Below are positions 16,723 to 24,203 of a stretch of 38,737 nt of DNA, piece after piece. A program made the position numbers and the translations under genes. Every line of letters starts with the position of its first letter. The stretch's first letter is position 1. The notes beneath the pieces were generated by a model. That model ran no database searches, was not told where the DNA came from, and worked only from the letters and a program-made list of their open reading frames with translations. Location of the stretch: contig NZ_JAHLQB010000097.1 of assembly GCF_018918205.1 (NCBI RefSeq), forward strand, positions 1-38,737, read 5' to 3'. The DNA comes from Lachnoclostridium sp. MSJ-17. GTDB taxonomy: Bacteria > Bacillota > Clostridia > Oscillospirales > Acutalibacteraceae.

Positions 16723-16736
16723 ATCCACACCTCTAA

Positions 16737-17129
16737 TTATATCCACCATTCCGGCGTGATGTCTCCGAGCTTTACAATTCTTTTCGCTTGATAATCGACC
16801 ATGATTTCAATGTCATTGTATGTTTCGGGCATCAGTTGCACCATCAGCTCGCGGCAGGCTCCGCACGGTGCGCCGTTAGCGCCGTCACTCATAACACAAA
16901 TGACCTTGTCGATTTCCTGTTCGCCGTTGGTAATCATATTGAAAACAGCGTTTCTCTCCGCACAGATACCGAGCGTTGAACATGTATCGATGCATACGCC
17001 TGTATAGATTTTTCCCGATTTTGACAGAATTGCTGCGGCGACCTCACCGCAGGTGACATACTCTGATAGCCTTCGTTCATTCAGAACGGCTTTTGCCGCC
17101 TCAAGCATTTCAGTCCAAATTTTATCCAT
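16737..17129 (-). CDS. Cytidine/blasticidin-S deaminase-family protein
   Basis: A 130-residue zinc-dependent deaminase. CAE at 56-58 supplies one ligand and the catalytic glutamate, and PCGAC at 88-92 the other two cysteines; TGVCID is the substrate-loop region. Length and motifs fit homotetrameric cytidine deaminases, which convert (deoxy)cytidine to uridine in pyrimidine salvage, and the related blasticidin-S deaminases that confer resistance. Sequence alone does not separate these here. It overlaps the preceding acetyltransferase gene by 8 bases and is followed by the S66 peptidase, so all three probably form one transcript. Confidence 0.85.
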   Translation of the reverse strand: MDKIWTEMLEAAKAVLNERRLSEYVTCGEVAAAILSKSGKIYTGVCIDTCSTLGICAERNAVFNMITNGEQEIDKVICVMSDGANGAPCGACRELMVQLMPETYNDIEIMVDYQAKRIVKLGDITPEWWI

Positions 17130-17913
17130 TATCTTCTCCTAAGATCATCTTATCAACAAATTCGGTGTCCCTTGCTGTCAGCTCGACCCACGCGGGGCGA
17201 AAACCGCACTTGATCGCGTTGCGGACAGATTTGATATTCGACCACGCGGCGCAGTAAAACGGCACCTTGCCGAGCTTTAATATTTCAAGCGCCAGTTTGC
17301 TTGTCACGGCGGTGGCGACGCCCTTTCTTCTGTATGCGGGCAGCACGTCAACGCCTATCTGGTACATCGTTTCACAGTCGGCGGAACAGCCCGCAAGCCC
17401 GATCAATTCACTATCATCATACGCGCCTACTGCCAAAACATCTCTTTCTCTGTTGTCAAAGGTCAGGCAATGCTCCCATTGCTCCGAATACAGATTTTCT
17501 AAATCCGCTTGCTGTAAAACGCGCAGCTCAAAGCCGCAGTCCGGCTCTTTGAGCTTGGTAACATCGGGCAGGAAATACTCAGCCATAAAGCAGACCTTCA
17601 AATCAAACGGCGCGAGCAAGTCGTTCAGCGCGTTGATGTTAGGCGTTTCAAAGCAGCAATAAGCGGGATATTTGCCAATGTACTCCGTTACCGCAGATTT
17701 AGCCCTTTCACTAACCTGTGCCACAATGTTGCTGCCGTAAGAAACAAGGTCGCATTCCAATGGCAAAGGAAGGTATTTTCTCGCTTGTGTATTTATTTTA
17801 GAAATCGTCACAAGATTCCGCTCCGACAAAAAATCTTCCGCATTACAATTGCAGTCATATGCCGACTGCCGCAAGGCGATTTCCATTATCTCGTTATTAG
17901 TCATTTTCGTCAA
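17122..17913 (-). CDS. GNAT-family N-acetyltransferase, two-domain
   Basis: 263 residues. The C-terminal ~110 form a GNAT fold: YDDSELIGLAGCSAD (strands 3-4), MYQIGVDVLPAYRRKGVATAVTS with the R-x-x-G-x-A acetyl-CoA loop, and SNIKSVRNAIKCGFRPAWVEL. The N-terminal half (1-140) is an unrecognised domain ending in a strand-rich stretch. It transfers acetyl from acetyl-CoA to an unknown amine. The gene overlaps the deaminase gene by 8 bases and leads the three-gene unit. Promoter not identified. Confidence 0.8.
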   Translation of the reverse strand: MTKMTNNEIMEIALRQSAYDCNCNAEDFLSERNLVTISKINTQARKYLPLPLECDLVSYGSNIVAQVSERAKSAVTEYIGKYPAYCCFETPNINALNDLLAPFDLKVCFMAEYFLPDVTKLKEPDCGFELRVLQQADLENLYSEQWEHCLTFDNRERDVLAVGAYDDSELIGLAGCSADCETMYQIGVDVLPAYRRKGVATAVTSKLALEILKLGKVPFYCAAWSNIKSVRNAIKCGFRPAWVELTARDTEFVDKMILGEDNG

Positions 17914-17950
17914 TCCTTTTTAGCTCAAGGTCAGTGTAGCTTTTTTCTGT

Positions 17951-18004
17951 TCACTCAACTTTTTCTCCACAGAACGGGCAGCGCTGCTTGATGCATTGCT
18001 GATT
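17951..18004 (-). pseudogene. Short zinc-ribbon tail relic
   Basis: A stub reading NQQCIKQRCPFCGEKVE then TGA. The RCPFCGEKV pattern is typical of C-terminal zinc ribbons. It has no start and lies in the gap between two acetyltransferase genes, in a frame different from the upstream gene. Probably a leftover of a lost gene. Confidence 0.35.
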
Positions 18005-18031
18005 CAAATGTGATAACTCGCATCTGCTGAC

Positions 18032-18499
18032 TTATCTGAACTTCTCCAAACGGAATAACCTCTCCTCATCGGGGCGGTCAATGCCGTTTTTGTATTCATA
18101 GCCGAGCTTTCTGTAAAATCCGACACCTGTGATCGAAGCAGGAACCTCGACGCGCTTTGCGCGGAAAAAATACTCGTCCTGTTCAAGCGTTTCAATGATT
18201 TTTCTGCCAATTCCTTTTCCCTGACATTCGGGCAGGACAAAGATGGTAAACAGGCTGCTCTCCGTTTCGCTGCCCCAATAAGGCCCGATCGCGCCGCAGC
18301 CGATGATGGTATCGCATTCCTCAGCGACATAGAAATGCGTCCAGCTTGCACGCTCCGACACACCGGCAGGCTGCATTTTCTTTTCCCATGCATTGACAGC
18401 CTCGGCGGAATAGTCCTTGCTGTTGGAGGTTTTCAGGGTATGTATAATCAATGCCGAAACCTTTTCGGCGTCGTCTTCACGAAATCTTCTGATAATCAT
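18032..18499 (-). CDS. GNAT-family N-acetyltransferase
   Basis: 155 residues, close to the minimal GNAT length. MIIRRFREDDAEKVSALI is the first strand and helix, CDTIIGCGAIGPYWGSETESSLFTIFVLPECQGKGIGRKIIE holds strands 4-5 with the Q-G-K-G-I-G acetyl-CoA loop, and SITGVGFYRKLGYEYKNG the C-terminal strand pair. Substrate unknown. It is separated from its neighbours by over 100 bases on each side and was probably acquired as a single gene. Confidence 0.85.
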   Translation of the reverse strand: MIIRRFREDDAEKVSALIIHTLKTSNSKDYSAEAVNAWEKKMQPAGVSERASWTHFYVAEECDTIIGCGAIGPYWGSETESSLFTIFVLPECQGKGIGRKIIETLEQDEYFFRAKRVEVPASITGVGFYRKLGYEYKNGIDRPDEERLFRLEKFR

Positions 18500-18637
18500 T
18501 TTCTTTCCTCAATTCTGTTAAATCATCTGTTATTATTGTAGCATACGGAATGAGCAGAAAAACATCCATCCACCTTAAATTGTCATTAAACTGTTTTCTC
18601 ATATCAGGCGAAATTCGACTCCTTTTTCCGATTCACT

Positions 18638-19165
18638 TTACTGTTTATTAATCTGCTCCCGCACCTTGTCATAGTATTCCCTGTATCGCTCAGCGCTTGA
18701 TTTTATCGCAAGCTCCGATTCCGCGTATTCGAGCAGTCCGGCTGCGTCGACCCATTTGTATTCGGTCGTTTCGCCTTCCTGAAGAACGATCGCGTCCTTA
18801 TCGCAGTCGACCTTTGCGAGATAGGAATAGATCAGACTTGGACTGCGTGTGCTTAAGGTGATTTTGACAAGCTCAAAGCTCTCGCACAAAATACCCGTTT
18901 CTTCAAACAGCTCTCGTTTGGCGCACTCCTCGGGACCTTCGCCGAGCTGAGCGGAACCGCCGGCGCTCGCCTCCCAATAGCCCGGATAAATGTCCTTGCC
19001 GGGGTGCCGTTTTGTCAACAGATAAGTGCCGTCGCGGTGCTGCACCAAAATATCACTCACCAGATGGTAACGCCCGTCGGGGATATCCATGTAATTGCCG
19101 TGGCGCCGTTCCCAGACCTCTCCCGTTCGCTTGCCGTCTTTGTCGTATAAATCCCATAATTCCAT
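18638..19165 (-). CDS. Nudix hydrolase (IDI-like subgroup)
   Basis: 175 residues. The Nudix box is complete: G-x5-E-x7-REL-x-EE-x-GI in GSAQLGEGPEECAKRELFEETGI-like order, at about 60-82. The opening WDLYDKDGKRTGEVWERR is typical of the subgroup related to isopentenyl-diphosphate isomerase. Members hydrolyse nucleoside diphosphates linked to other moieties using Mg2+. The substrate cannot be read from the sequence. It lies in a convoy of same-strand small-enzyme genes. A 20-codon relic of another gene precedes it. Confidence 0.88.
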   Translation of the reverse strand: MELWDLYDKDGKRTGEVWERRHGNYMDIPDGRYHLVSDILVQHRDGTYLLTKRHPGKDIYPGYWEASAGGSAQLGEGPEECAKRELFEETGILCESFELVKITLSTRSPSLIYSYLAKVDCDKDAIVLQEGETTEYKWVDAAGLLEYAESELAIKSSAERYREYYDKVREQINKQ

Positions 19166-19176
19166 ATCCGTTACTC

Positions 19177-19236
19177 CTAAATCAGCTTTCCGTAAGAATT
19201 TCTGATGACTCCGTTTTTATCATTTGAAATTTCCTC
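19177..19236 (-). pseudogene. C-terminal tail relic ending NGVIRNSYGKLI
   Basis: Twenty codons open without a start (KEEISNDK then NGVIRNSYGKLI, stop). The ending closely matches another relic at 24204-24345 (GGVIRNAYGRLR). The parent family was not recognised. It begins in the VOC gene's stop codon. Confidence 0.4.
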
Positions 19237-19239
19237 TTT

Positions 19240-19623
19240 TCAGACCGTGATCTCTATCTGATTTCCCTCGACAGCGATGATACAGCTCTCGTAATATCCG
19301 TCGCCGGTTGTACGCGGTCTGCTCAACACTTCGTACCCGTCGGCTTTCAGCAGGGCTGTTAATTCATCGACCTTCTCCGCGCTTCCCACGCTGAAGGCAA
19401 CGTGAGCGTATCCGGTGCGGTCAACGTCCTTTGCCGGGTCTGACGTTTCCGGCTTATTCATGATTTCCAGCCTTGCGCCACCGTCAAAGGAGATGAAATA
19501 CGAACGAAAACCCGTGTTTTGATTGTGATACAGCTCGTTTGCTTTTCCGCTCAGATAAGTGACAAAGAAATCCCTTGCCGCTTCCAAATCATTTACATAC
19601 ATCGCTATGTGTTCGATTTTCAT
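19240..19623 (-). CDS. VOC-superfamily (glyoxalase/bleomycin-resistance type) protein
   Basis: 127 residues with the paired beta-alpha-beta-beta-beta modules of the VOC fold. It begins [20 protein letters not shown] (metal-ligand His in EHIAM), then [16 protein letters not shown] (Glu ligand), GYAHVAFSV (His ligand) and a terminal GNQIEITV (Glu ligand). Four candidate metal ligands are thus present. The family includes glyoxalase I, fosfomycin-modifying enzymes and drug-sequestering proteins. Which of these this is cannot be told here. It follows the acetyltransferase at 19643 with a 19-base gap. Confidence 0.87.
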   Translation of the reverse strand: MKIEHIAMYVNDLEAARDFFVTYLSGKANELYHNQNTGFRSYFISFDGGARLEIMNKPETSDPAKDVDRTGYAHVAFSVGSAEKVDELTALLKADGYEVLSRPRTTGDGYYESCIIAVEGNQIEITV

Positions 19624-19642
19624 TTTCAGACCTCATATTGTT

Positions 19643-20086
19643 TTATATCTTCTTCACAAAACAGATAATCCTGTTTGCTTCCCGAAAGCCTGTACCGAAG
19701 TGAAATTGTCGGCTGATCTCATTGTCAAGCTCGCAGTCGCTTGCAAATTCCGTGCAGGATTTTTCTTTTGCCCACTGTTCACAACAAGCCAAGAGCTGTT
19801 TTGCGCAGCCCTGTTTGCGGTAGGATTCTTCAATAAATATTCCTTCCAAATAGCCGACAGGACTTCGGGACGTTCCTTCCACATAATCGTGCCGCAATCC
19901 GCACTGAGCAAATCCGACAGTCTTGTCGCCGTCCGTCATAAGAAACACCGCGCAGTCGGGATTGTTTATCGCCGCGGCAAAGCCCTCCGCAAGCTCCTCA
20001 ACCGTGTGGCTTGTCCACATTTTTGCCGCCAATGCCGCAATATCATAAACATTTTCGGCGGCAGCTTTTTTGAATTGAATCTCCAT
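19643..20086 (-). CDS. GNAT acetyltransferase, AAC(6')-I-like
   Basis: 147 residues from the ATG at 20086, chosen because GAGGAG lies just ahead of it; longer frames run back into the upstream gene. MWTSHTVEELAEGFAAAI, AVFLMTDGDKTVGFAQCGLRHDYVEG and VGYLEGIFIEESYRKQGCAKQLL (acetyl-CoA loop Q-G-C-A) followed by EFASDCELDNEIS match the pattern of aminoglycoside 6'-N-acetyltransferases (AAC(6')-I), including the conserved SDxxxxN segment. These acetylate the 6' amine of aminoglycosides using acetyl-CoA. Chromosomal relatives often give little resistance. The gene starts 14 bases after the pyrophosphatase-like gene. Confidence 0.8.
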   Translation of the reverse strand: MEIQFKKAAAENVYDIAALAAKMWTSHTVEELAEGFAAAINNPDCAVFLMTDGDKTVGFAQCGLRHDYVEGTSRSPVGYLEGIFIEESYRKQGCAKQLLACCEQWAKEKSCTEFASDCELDNEISRQFHFGTGFREANRIICFVKKI

Positions 20087-20099
20087 ATTGCTCCTCATA

Positions 20100-20477
20100 T
20101 CAAATGATGATTTCGGTCTTAAAAAACTTCTCCTGAAAATCCGTTTTATCGGCAATCTCTTTCTTGCTAAATGACACGTTTTCAGGGCATACGACCCACT
20201 TGTCTTCCACGTCGTCAAGTCGGTGAATGACCGCAACGACCTTACCGCTAAAGCTTTTGACCGGCTCGTTTACGCCGAGAATGTACGCGTCCTGCCATTC
20301 GCCGTCGGCAGCCTTGACGCCCTCAACATAACCGTAGTTGATCGGATAGAAAATATCATGATGCTTCGGGTGAATACTGCCCATCGGGCGATCGACCGTC
20401 ACGGTGACAAATGAACCGATGATGTGATCGCTTCTGAGCAATGTGCCGTCAAGATCGGAAACATACAGTGTTTTCAT
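20100..20477 (-). CDS. Chimera: HAD-phosphatase N terminus fused to a small inorganic-pyrophosphatase-like protein
   Basis: The first ~18 residues, MKTLYVSDLDGTLLRSDH, are the start of a Cof-type HAD phosphatase, with the DxDGT nucleophile motif. From IIGSFVTVTVDRPMGS to the end it is a compact pyrophosphatase-like protein of Clostridia: HPKHHDIFYPINYGYVEG, DAYILGVNEP, VVAVIHRLDDVEDKWVV and FQEKFFKTEIII. The latter family normally starts near the IIGS position, so an in-frame deletion seems to have joined the promoter, ribosome site and start of one gene to the body of another. The HAD part is too short to act. AAGGAG precedes the ATG at 20477 (an ATG at 20483 is also possible). Whether the pyrophosphatase-like part retains activity is unknown. 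Confidence 0.8.
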   Translation of the reverse strand: MKTLYVSDLDGTLLRSDHIIGSFVTVTVDRPMGSIHPKHHDIFYPINYGYVEGVKAADGEWQDAYILGVNEPVKSFSGKVVAVIHRLDDVEDKWVVCPENVSFSKKEIADKTDFQEKFFKTEIII

Positions 20478-20680
20478 TCGCATAACTCCTTTATGGCTCG
20501 CTCTTGTTCTTATTATATCATCAATATTTTACCACTGATTCATACGGAGCGCAAGGCAAACCAAATCAGTTTTTCGACACCGCCAGCAAGTGGCACGACA
20601 AGCCGATGATCTGCAAATATGGTTGTCAAGAAAAAATCTCGCTCATATGGCAAAGCGTTGGAATTTGAAAAACGGTATTC

Positions 20681-20700
20681 TTTGAATAAGCGTCGCAAAA
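20681..20700 (+). repeat. Dispersed 19 bp motif, copy 4
   Basis: TTTGAATAAGCGTCGCAAAA, running directly into ~120 bp repeat copy 5, as copy 1 does at 11874. Confidence 0.65.
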
Positions 20701-20804
20701 AATGAGACGTGGTCAAAAATCGCCGACACCGCGCAAACGACCTTGATCGGGTACTCACCCTACTTTCTCCAACAAATCGCACACAGGGCGACACACGGCG
20801 AAAC
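20690..20804. repeat. Interspersed ~120 bp repeat, copy 5
   Basis: Same family as the copies at 11882-14766, 6 kb away from the others. Together with copy 4 it bounds the small-enzyme convoy. Confidence 0.85.
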
Positions 20805-20846
20805 ACGCTCGAGAAAACCAATTACACTGAAAAAAGCCAAAAGAGT

Positions 20847-20880
20847 TGCAGCCCTATTTTCCAGGGCTGCGATTTTTTTA
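20847..20880 (+). terminator. Hairpin with T-run
   Basis: GCAGCCCT pairs with AGGGCTGC, followed by GATTTTTTTA on the plus strand. It also lies right after the stop of the DUF6809-like relic, so it may serve either direction. Confidence 0.7.
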
Positions 20881-21020
20881 TTCATCGGTGTGCAGTGCTT
20901 CCACCATCAGTCTTACGCCCAATCGAAAGCCGCTGATAAAGCCTTCGCATTCGTTCAGACAATTCAGCTCTGTCACTGCGTCTTTGAATTTTCCGAACAG
21001 CTCGATCTCGCTTTCTCCAA
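20878..21020 (-). pseudogene. 3' fragment of a DUF6809-like phage/element protein
   Basis: About 47 codons, no start. They read helix-forming sequence (ELFGKFKDAVTELNCLNE) and end CEGFISGFRLGVRLMVEAL plus a short tail. The ending resembles a small family common in Firmicutes phages and ICEs. It fuses out of frame to the truncated integrase gene at about 21015. Confidence 0.5.
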
Positions 21021-21746
21021 ATTGATGTCGCTGTTGATCAAACCGAGGACTTCGCCCGTTCTCAATCCGGTGTTGAGCATCAGCAGATATGCTGCCGCTT
21101 GGTGATGCTTCAAAGCACCCTTCTTATTCCTTGTAAATACCGTTTCCCTCAAGCGAAGTATTTCTTCATCGGTCAAAACAGTGACGGCGTCGCTCTGAGC
21201 AAGGTTTTCTTTGTTCTGCGCCGCGAAGAAATTCGCTTTTTTGATCATACGGACATATGCCATCGGATTTTTCGGAATGTACTCTTCATAGCAAAGATAG
21301 CGGAAGTATTCATTGAGCAGGCTATAGACGTGCTTGACAGTCGAATGCGCATAGCCCTCATTCATCATTTGCGTAAGGATTCCGTTCAAGTCCGCGGAGT
21401 TGATCTCTGATATGATCATATCACCGATTCTCGGGTAGATATAACGCTTCGCGCAGTCTTCTTTTCTGTCGTAAGTCACTCTCTCAACCGAACCGTACTG
21501 AAACACCTCCAGCCATTTCTGCATACTTTTTCTCAGCGGCTTATTCGCTTCATCCGCTTCAGCGACCTCTTTTTTGAAAACCTCGATATAGTCACTGATC
21601 TTTTTTAGTACAGCTTTCTTCGTCGGCGCGCAAAAGCATTTTCTTCTGTACACACCCTGCTCATCGTGATAACTCACCATACCGCCCCAACGATTGTCTT
21701 TGCGCTTATAAACTGTTCCTTTGTTCAGAAGCTTTTTCAGTGCCAT
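20973..21746 (-). pseudogene. Truncated MALKK-type integrase
   Basis: From the ATG at 21746 (behind AGGAGGCGG) the frame encodes the arm-binding region (MALKKLLNKGTVYKRKDN), the core-binding domain and the start of the catalytic domain up to the first catalytic Arg (NTGLRTGEVLGLINSDIN). It then runs into an unrelated 12-residue tail and stops at 257 residues. The HxxR box, second His and nucleophile Tyr are missing, so it cannot recombine DNA. It shares domain layout with the two full integrases but is clearly a different subfamily. Its 5' end and upstream bases recur at 15518-15692. Confidence 0.88.
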
Positions 21747-21815
21747 TGGACCGCCTCCTGTCAAGCCAAACAGCATACCACAGGAATCGAAAAAGTCCAG
21801 AGATAATCGGATTTT

Positions 21816-21834
21816 TTTGATTGGCGTCGCAAAT
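21816..21834 (+). repeat. Dispersed 19 bp motif, copy 5
   Basis: TTTGATTGGCGTCGCAAAT, about 70 bases upstream of the truncated integrase start, in the same relation as copy 3 to the integrase relic. Confidence 0.65.
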
Positions 21835-21855
21835 TATTTTATTTTATATAATCAC

Positions 21856-21883
21856 TTGACAACCACTCAAAACTGAGTATAAT
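21856..21883 (+). promoter_or_regulatory. Promoter of the phosphoesterase operon with internal operator-like palindrome
   Basis: TTGACA and TATAAT are 16 bases apart. Between them ACTCA and TGAGT form an inverted repeat (21865-21878) that a regulator could cover. The transcript would start about 40 bases before the ATG at 21927. Confidence 0.8.
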
Positions 21884-21926
21884 GCAGTATAACCACAGGT
21901 GAATTTGTGTTATTTTTGAGGTAGAA

Positions 21927-22514
21927 ATGATTTATTATATTTCCGATATGCACTTTGAGCATAACAACGTGATTCGATACGACAATCGCCCGTTTGATAC
22001 TATCACACAAATGGATGAGGTACTGATAAATAATTGGAATGCACGTATTTCCGACAAAGATACCGTGTATGTTCTCGGCGATGCATTTTTCAAGGGCGAA
22101 GAACGTAGCCTTGAAATACTCCGTCAATTGAAGGGTCGCAAACATTTGATTAAGGGAAATCACGACCGCGTCAAAGGTCGTTTGGGGCAGGAATGGGAAT
22201 CAATTCAGAATTACGCTGAAATCACAGACGGCGAATACTTTGTTGTGATGAGCCACTACCCGATGATGTTCTATAACAGGCAGCACTACGGCGCGGTAAT
22301 GCTCTATGGTCATGTACACAATACCCGCGAATGGAAGCTCATCGAAAAATGGAGACAGGAGCTACGGCGGATGGATATTTCCGCGCAAATCATAAACGTC
22401 GGCTGCATGATGGATTATATGAACTATACACCGAGAACACTGGAGGAATTGCTCCGGGCAGATATAGAAAAGCAAGACAGGGAGAACACAACAAATGAGC
22501 AAGACAATCATTGA
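21927..22514 (+). CDS. Calcineurin-like metallophosphoesterase
   Basis: 195 residues with the five metallophosphoesterase signatures in order: SDMHFEH (near 6), GDAFF (near 50), GNHDR (near 77), SHYP (near 108) and GHVHN (near 128). These supply the two-metal site that hydrolyses phosphoester bonds. The short form is common in phages and accessory regions and its substrate is unknown. GAGGTAGAA precedes the ATG. The gene is the first of three tightly coupled genes and overlaps the next by 20 bases. Confidence 0.9.
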   Translation: MIYYISDMHFEHNNVIRYDNRPFDTITQMDEVLINNWNARISDKDTVYVLGDAFFKGEERSLEILRQLKGRKHLIKGNHDRVKGRLGQEWESIQNYAEITDGEYFVVMSHYPMMFYNRQHYGAVMLYGHVHNTREWKLIEKWRQELRRMDISAQIINVGCMMDYMNYTPRTLEELLRADIEKQDRENTTNEQDNH

Positions 22515-22695
22515 ATTCAGTATCCCGACTGATGTTTATGAACAGGCAAAGGTAATTTGTGAGCGTAACGGATTGACCGTGGAAGAAGCTTGCGTCCGTT
22601 TTCTTGAAGCCACAGTTGCCTGCAGAGATTTGCCGTTTCCTTACACACAGCAGGATATCGAAGACGCCAAAAAGTTGGGAGTGACAATGGTATGA
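22495..22695 (+). CDS. RelB/DinJ-like antitoxin-type small protein
   Basis: 66 residues. An N-terminal ribbon-helix-helix-like segment (KTIIEFSIPTDVYEQAKVICERNGLTVEEACVRFLEAT) is followed by a short tail (QQDIEDAKKLGV), the pattern of RelB/DinJ antitoxins. No RelE-type toxin follows: the gene overlaps one phosphoesterase gene by 20 bases and the next by 4. It could be an autorepressor for this operon, acting at the palindrome in the promoter, or part of an unusual toxin-antitoxin pair. Confidence 0.7.
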   Translation: MSKTIIEFSIPTDVYEQAKVICERNGLTVEEACVRFLEATVACRDLPFPYTQQDIEDAKKLGVTMV

Positions 22696-23462
22696 TTTTT
22701 GTAACAGGCGATTGCCACAGCGAGTTTCAGAAGCTTTCGACGTCTGCATTTCCCGAACAGCGCGAAATGACAAAGGACGATATTGTGATTATCTGCGGTG
22801 ATTTCGGCGCGGTCTGGAACGCAGACGGAGTGAGCAATTCGGAAGCCTACTGGCTGAACTGGCTTGACGAAAAGCCCTTTACGACCGTCTTTGTCGACGG
22901 CAATCACGAAAATTTCGACCGTCTGAACAGCGAATTTGAGGTTGTGGATTTTCACGGCGGAAAAGCGCATAAAATCAACAACAGCGTTTATCACCTCATG
23001 CGCGGAGAAATCTATGATTTTGAAGGAAAGAAATTTCTTGCCTTCGGCGGCGCAAGGTCGCACGATATCGACGACGGTATTCTCTCGTGGGAGGATTTTG
23101 ACACGCAGGAAGAGTTTAAAGAAACCGTCCGCAAATGGAGAAAGCAGCGCAAGATTTTCCGAATCAACCATGTTTCGTGGTGGGCAGAGGAGCTGCCTTC
23201 TGACGAGGAAATCCAAAACGCCGAACGAAACCTTGAAAAAGTGAATTTTGAGGTTGACTACGTTCTCTCCCACTGCGCACCGCAGTCAATCGTTTCTTGG
23301 CTCATGGGTGGATATACGAAACCCGATAAGCTGACAATGTATTTCGAGGACTTGGCGCAGCGACTGAAATTCAAAAACTGGTTTTTCGGTCACTATCACG
23401 ATGACAGAAAAATCATGGGCAAGTTTATCTTGCTCTACGACCAGATTGTTAGGATACAATAA
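22692..23462 (+). CDS. Second metallophosphoesterase
   Basis: 256 residues, unrelated in detail to the first phosphoesterase but with the same motif series: TGDCHSE (near 6), CGDFG (near 36), DGNHENF (near 70), LSHCAP (near 195) and FGHYHDD (near 235). A metal-dependent phosphodiesterase or phosphatase of unknown substrate is implied. Start ATGA overlaps the stop of the RelB-like gene, so translation is coupled. A hairpin terminator follows the stop. Confidence 0.9.
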   Translation: MIFVTGDCHSEFQKLSTSAFPEQREMTKDDIVIICGDFGAVWNADGVSNSEAYWLNWLDEKPFTTVFVDGNHENFDRLNSEFEVVDFHGGKAHKINNSVYHLMRGEIYDFEGKKFLAFGGARSHDIDDGILSWEDFDTQEEFKETVRKWRKQRKIFRINHVSWWAEELPSDEEIQNAERNLEKVNFEVDYVLSHCAPQSIVSWLMGGYTKPDKLTMYFEDLAQRLKFKNWFFGHYHDDRKIMGKFILLYDQIVRIQ

Positions 23463-23485
23463 AGTGAACCGCTACAGCGAATAAC

Positions 23486-23532
23486 GCAAAACAGCAGCTT
23501 CCGCTCATATTGCGAAGGCTGCTGCTGTTTTA
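23486..23532 (+). terminator. Terminator of the phosphoesterase operon
   Basis: AACAGCAGC with CTTCCGC pairs GCGAAGGCTGCTG, followed by CTGTTTTATAATTT. It lies 24 bases after the operon and also faces the end of the HAD gene, so it may serve both. It is a close relative of the hairpin at 15717. Confidence 0.75.
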
Positions 23533-24198
23533 TAATTTCCTTTCTTTCGATTTTTTTATGCTCCATTTTTTCTCTGATTGGTTGATAAACAGAGGTAAAA
23601 GCTCATTAAGGCTGTCGACCGAATAATCCGACTGTTGAGCTTCTGTCATCTGTTCTGAAAGTCCGCCGAAGCCCTGTTTGATCCACACTGTTTTCATACC
23701 GATTTTTTTAGCGGGTATTATATCATTATCAATTCTGTCACCGACCATTACCGCTTCTTCGGGCTTGCAGTTTGCACGTTCGAGAGCAAGTTGGAAAATA
23801 CGCAGATCGGGCTTTTCGACGCCTTCCTCGGCGGAAGCGATTACGAGGTCAATGTATTTCAATAAGCCGAGTTTTTTCAATCGTTCTTTGCTGCCGGGAT
23901 TTTGGTTTGCAATGATACCGATTTTGTAACGCTCACTTAACTCTTTCAAGATATTTTCAGCTTCAGGGTAAGCGTATTCATCATTACTGTTCCAAGGAGC
24001 CTTTTTCAGACCAAATGTTTCAACCACCCTGTTATAAGCGTTTTGGTCGTATTTTGCAATCTTTTCCATTATTTGATAAAAGTCATTATAGCTGATATCC
24101 GTATTTGCTATCGTTTTTTTGATCCTATTTTTGTACGCATCACTTTCGTCAACCAGTGTAGAGCCGATATCAAAGAAAATCCATTTCACTTTATTCAT
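23530..24198 (-). CDS. HAD-superfamily hydrolase
   Basis: 222 residues. Motif I is DIGSTLVDE (near 10), motif II IIANQNPGS with the Asn/Gln in place of the usual Ser/Thr region, motif III Lys in GVEKPD and motif IV VGDRIDNDI. A helical cap lies at 20-90. It is a YjjG/phosphoglycolate-phosphatase-like subgroup. The nucleophile Asp is present, but the +2 residue is Gly-Ser rather than the common Asp, which may shift it towards dehalogenase or phosphonatase-like chemistry. Substrate unknown. The C-terminal tail (EKKWSIKKSKERK) is basic. Confidence 0.85.
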   Translation of the reverse strand: MNKVKWIFFDIGSTLVDESDAYKNRIKKTIANTDISYNDFYQIMEKIAKYDQNAYNRVVETFGLKKAPWNSNDEYAYPEAENILKELSERYKIGIIANQNPGSKERLKKLGLLKYIDLVIASAEEGVEKPDLRIFQLALERANCKPEEAVMVGDRIDNDIIPAKKIGMKTVWIKQGFGGLSEQMTEAQQSDYSVDSLNELLPLFINQSEKKWSIKKSKERKL

Positions 24199-24203
24199 GA
24201 GTA

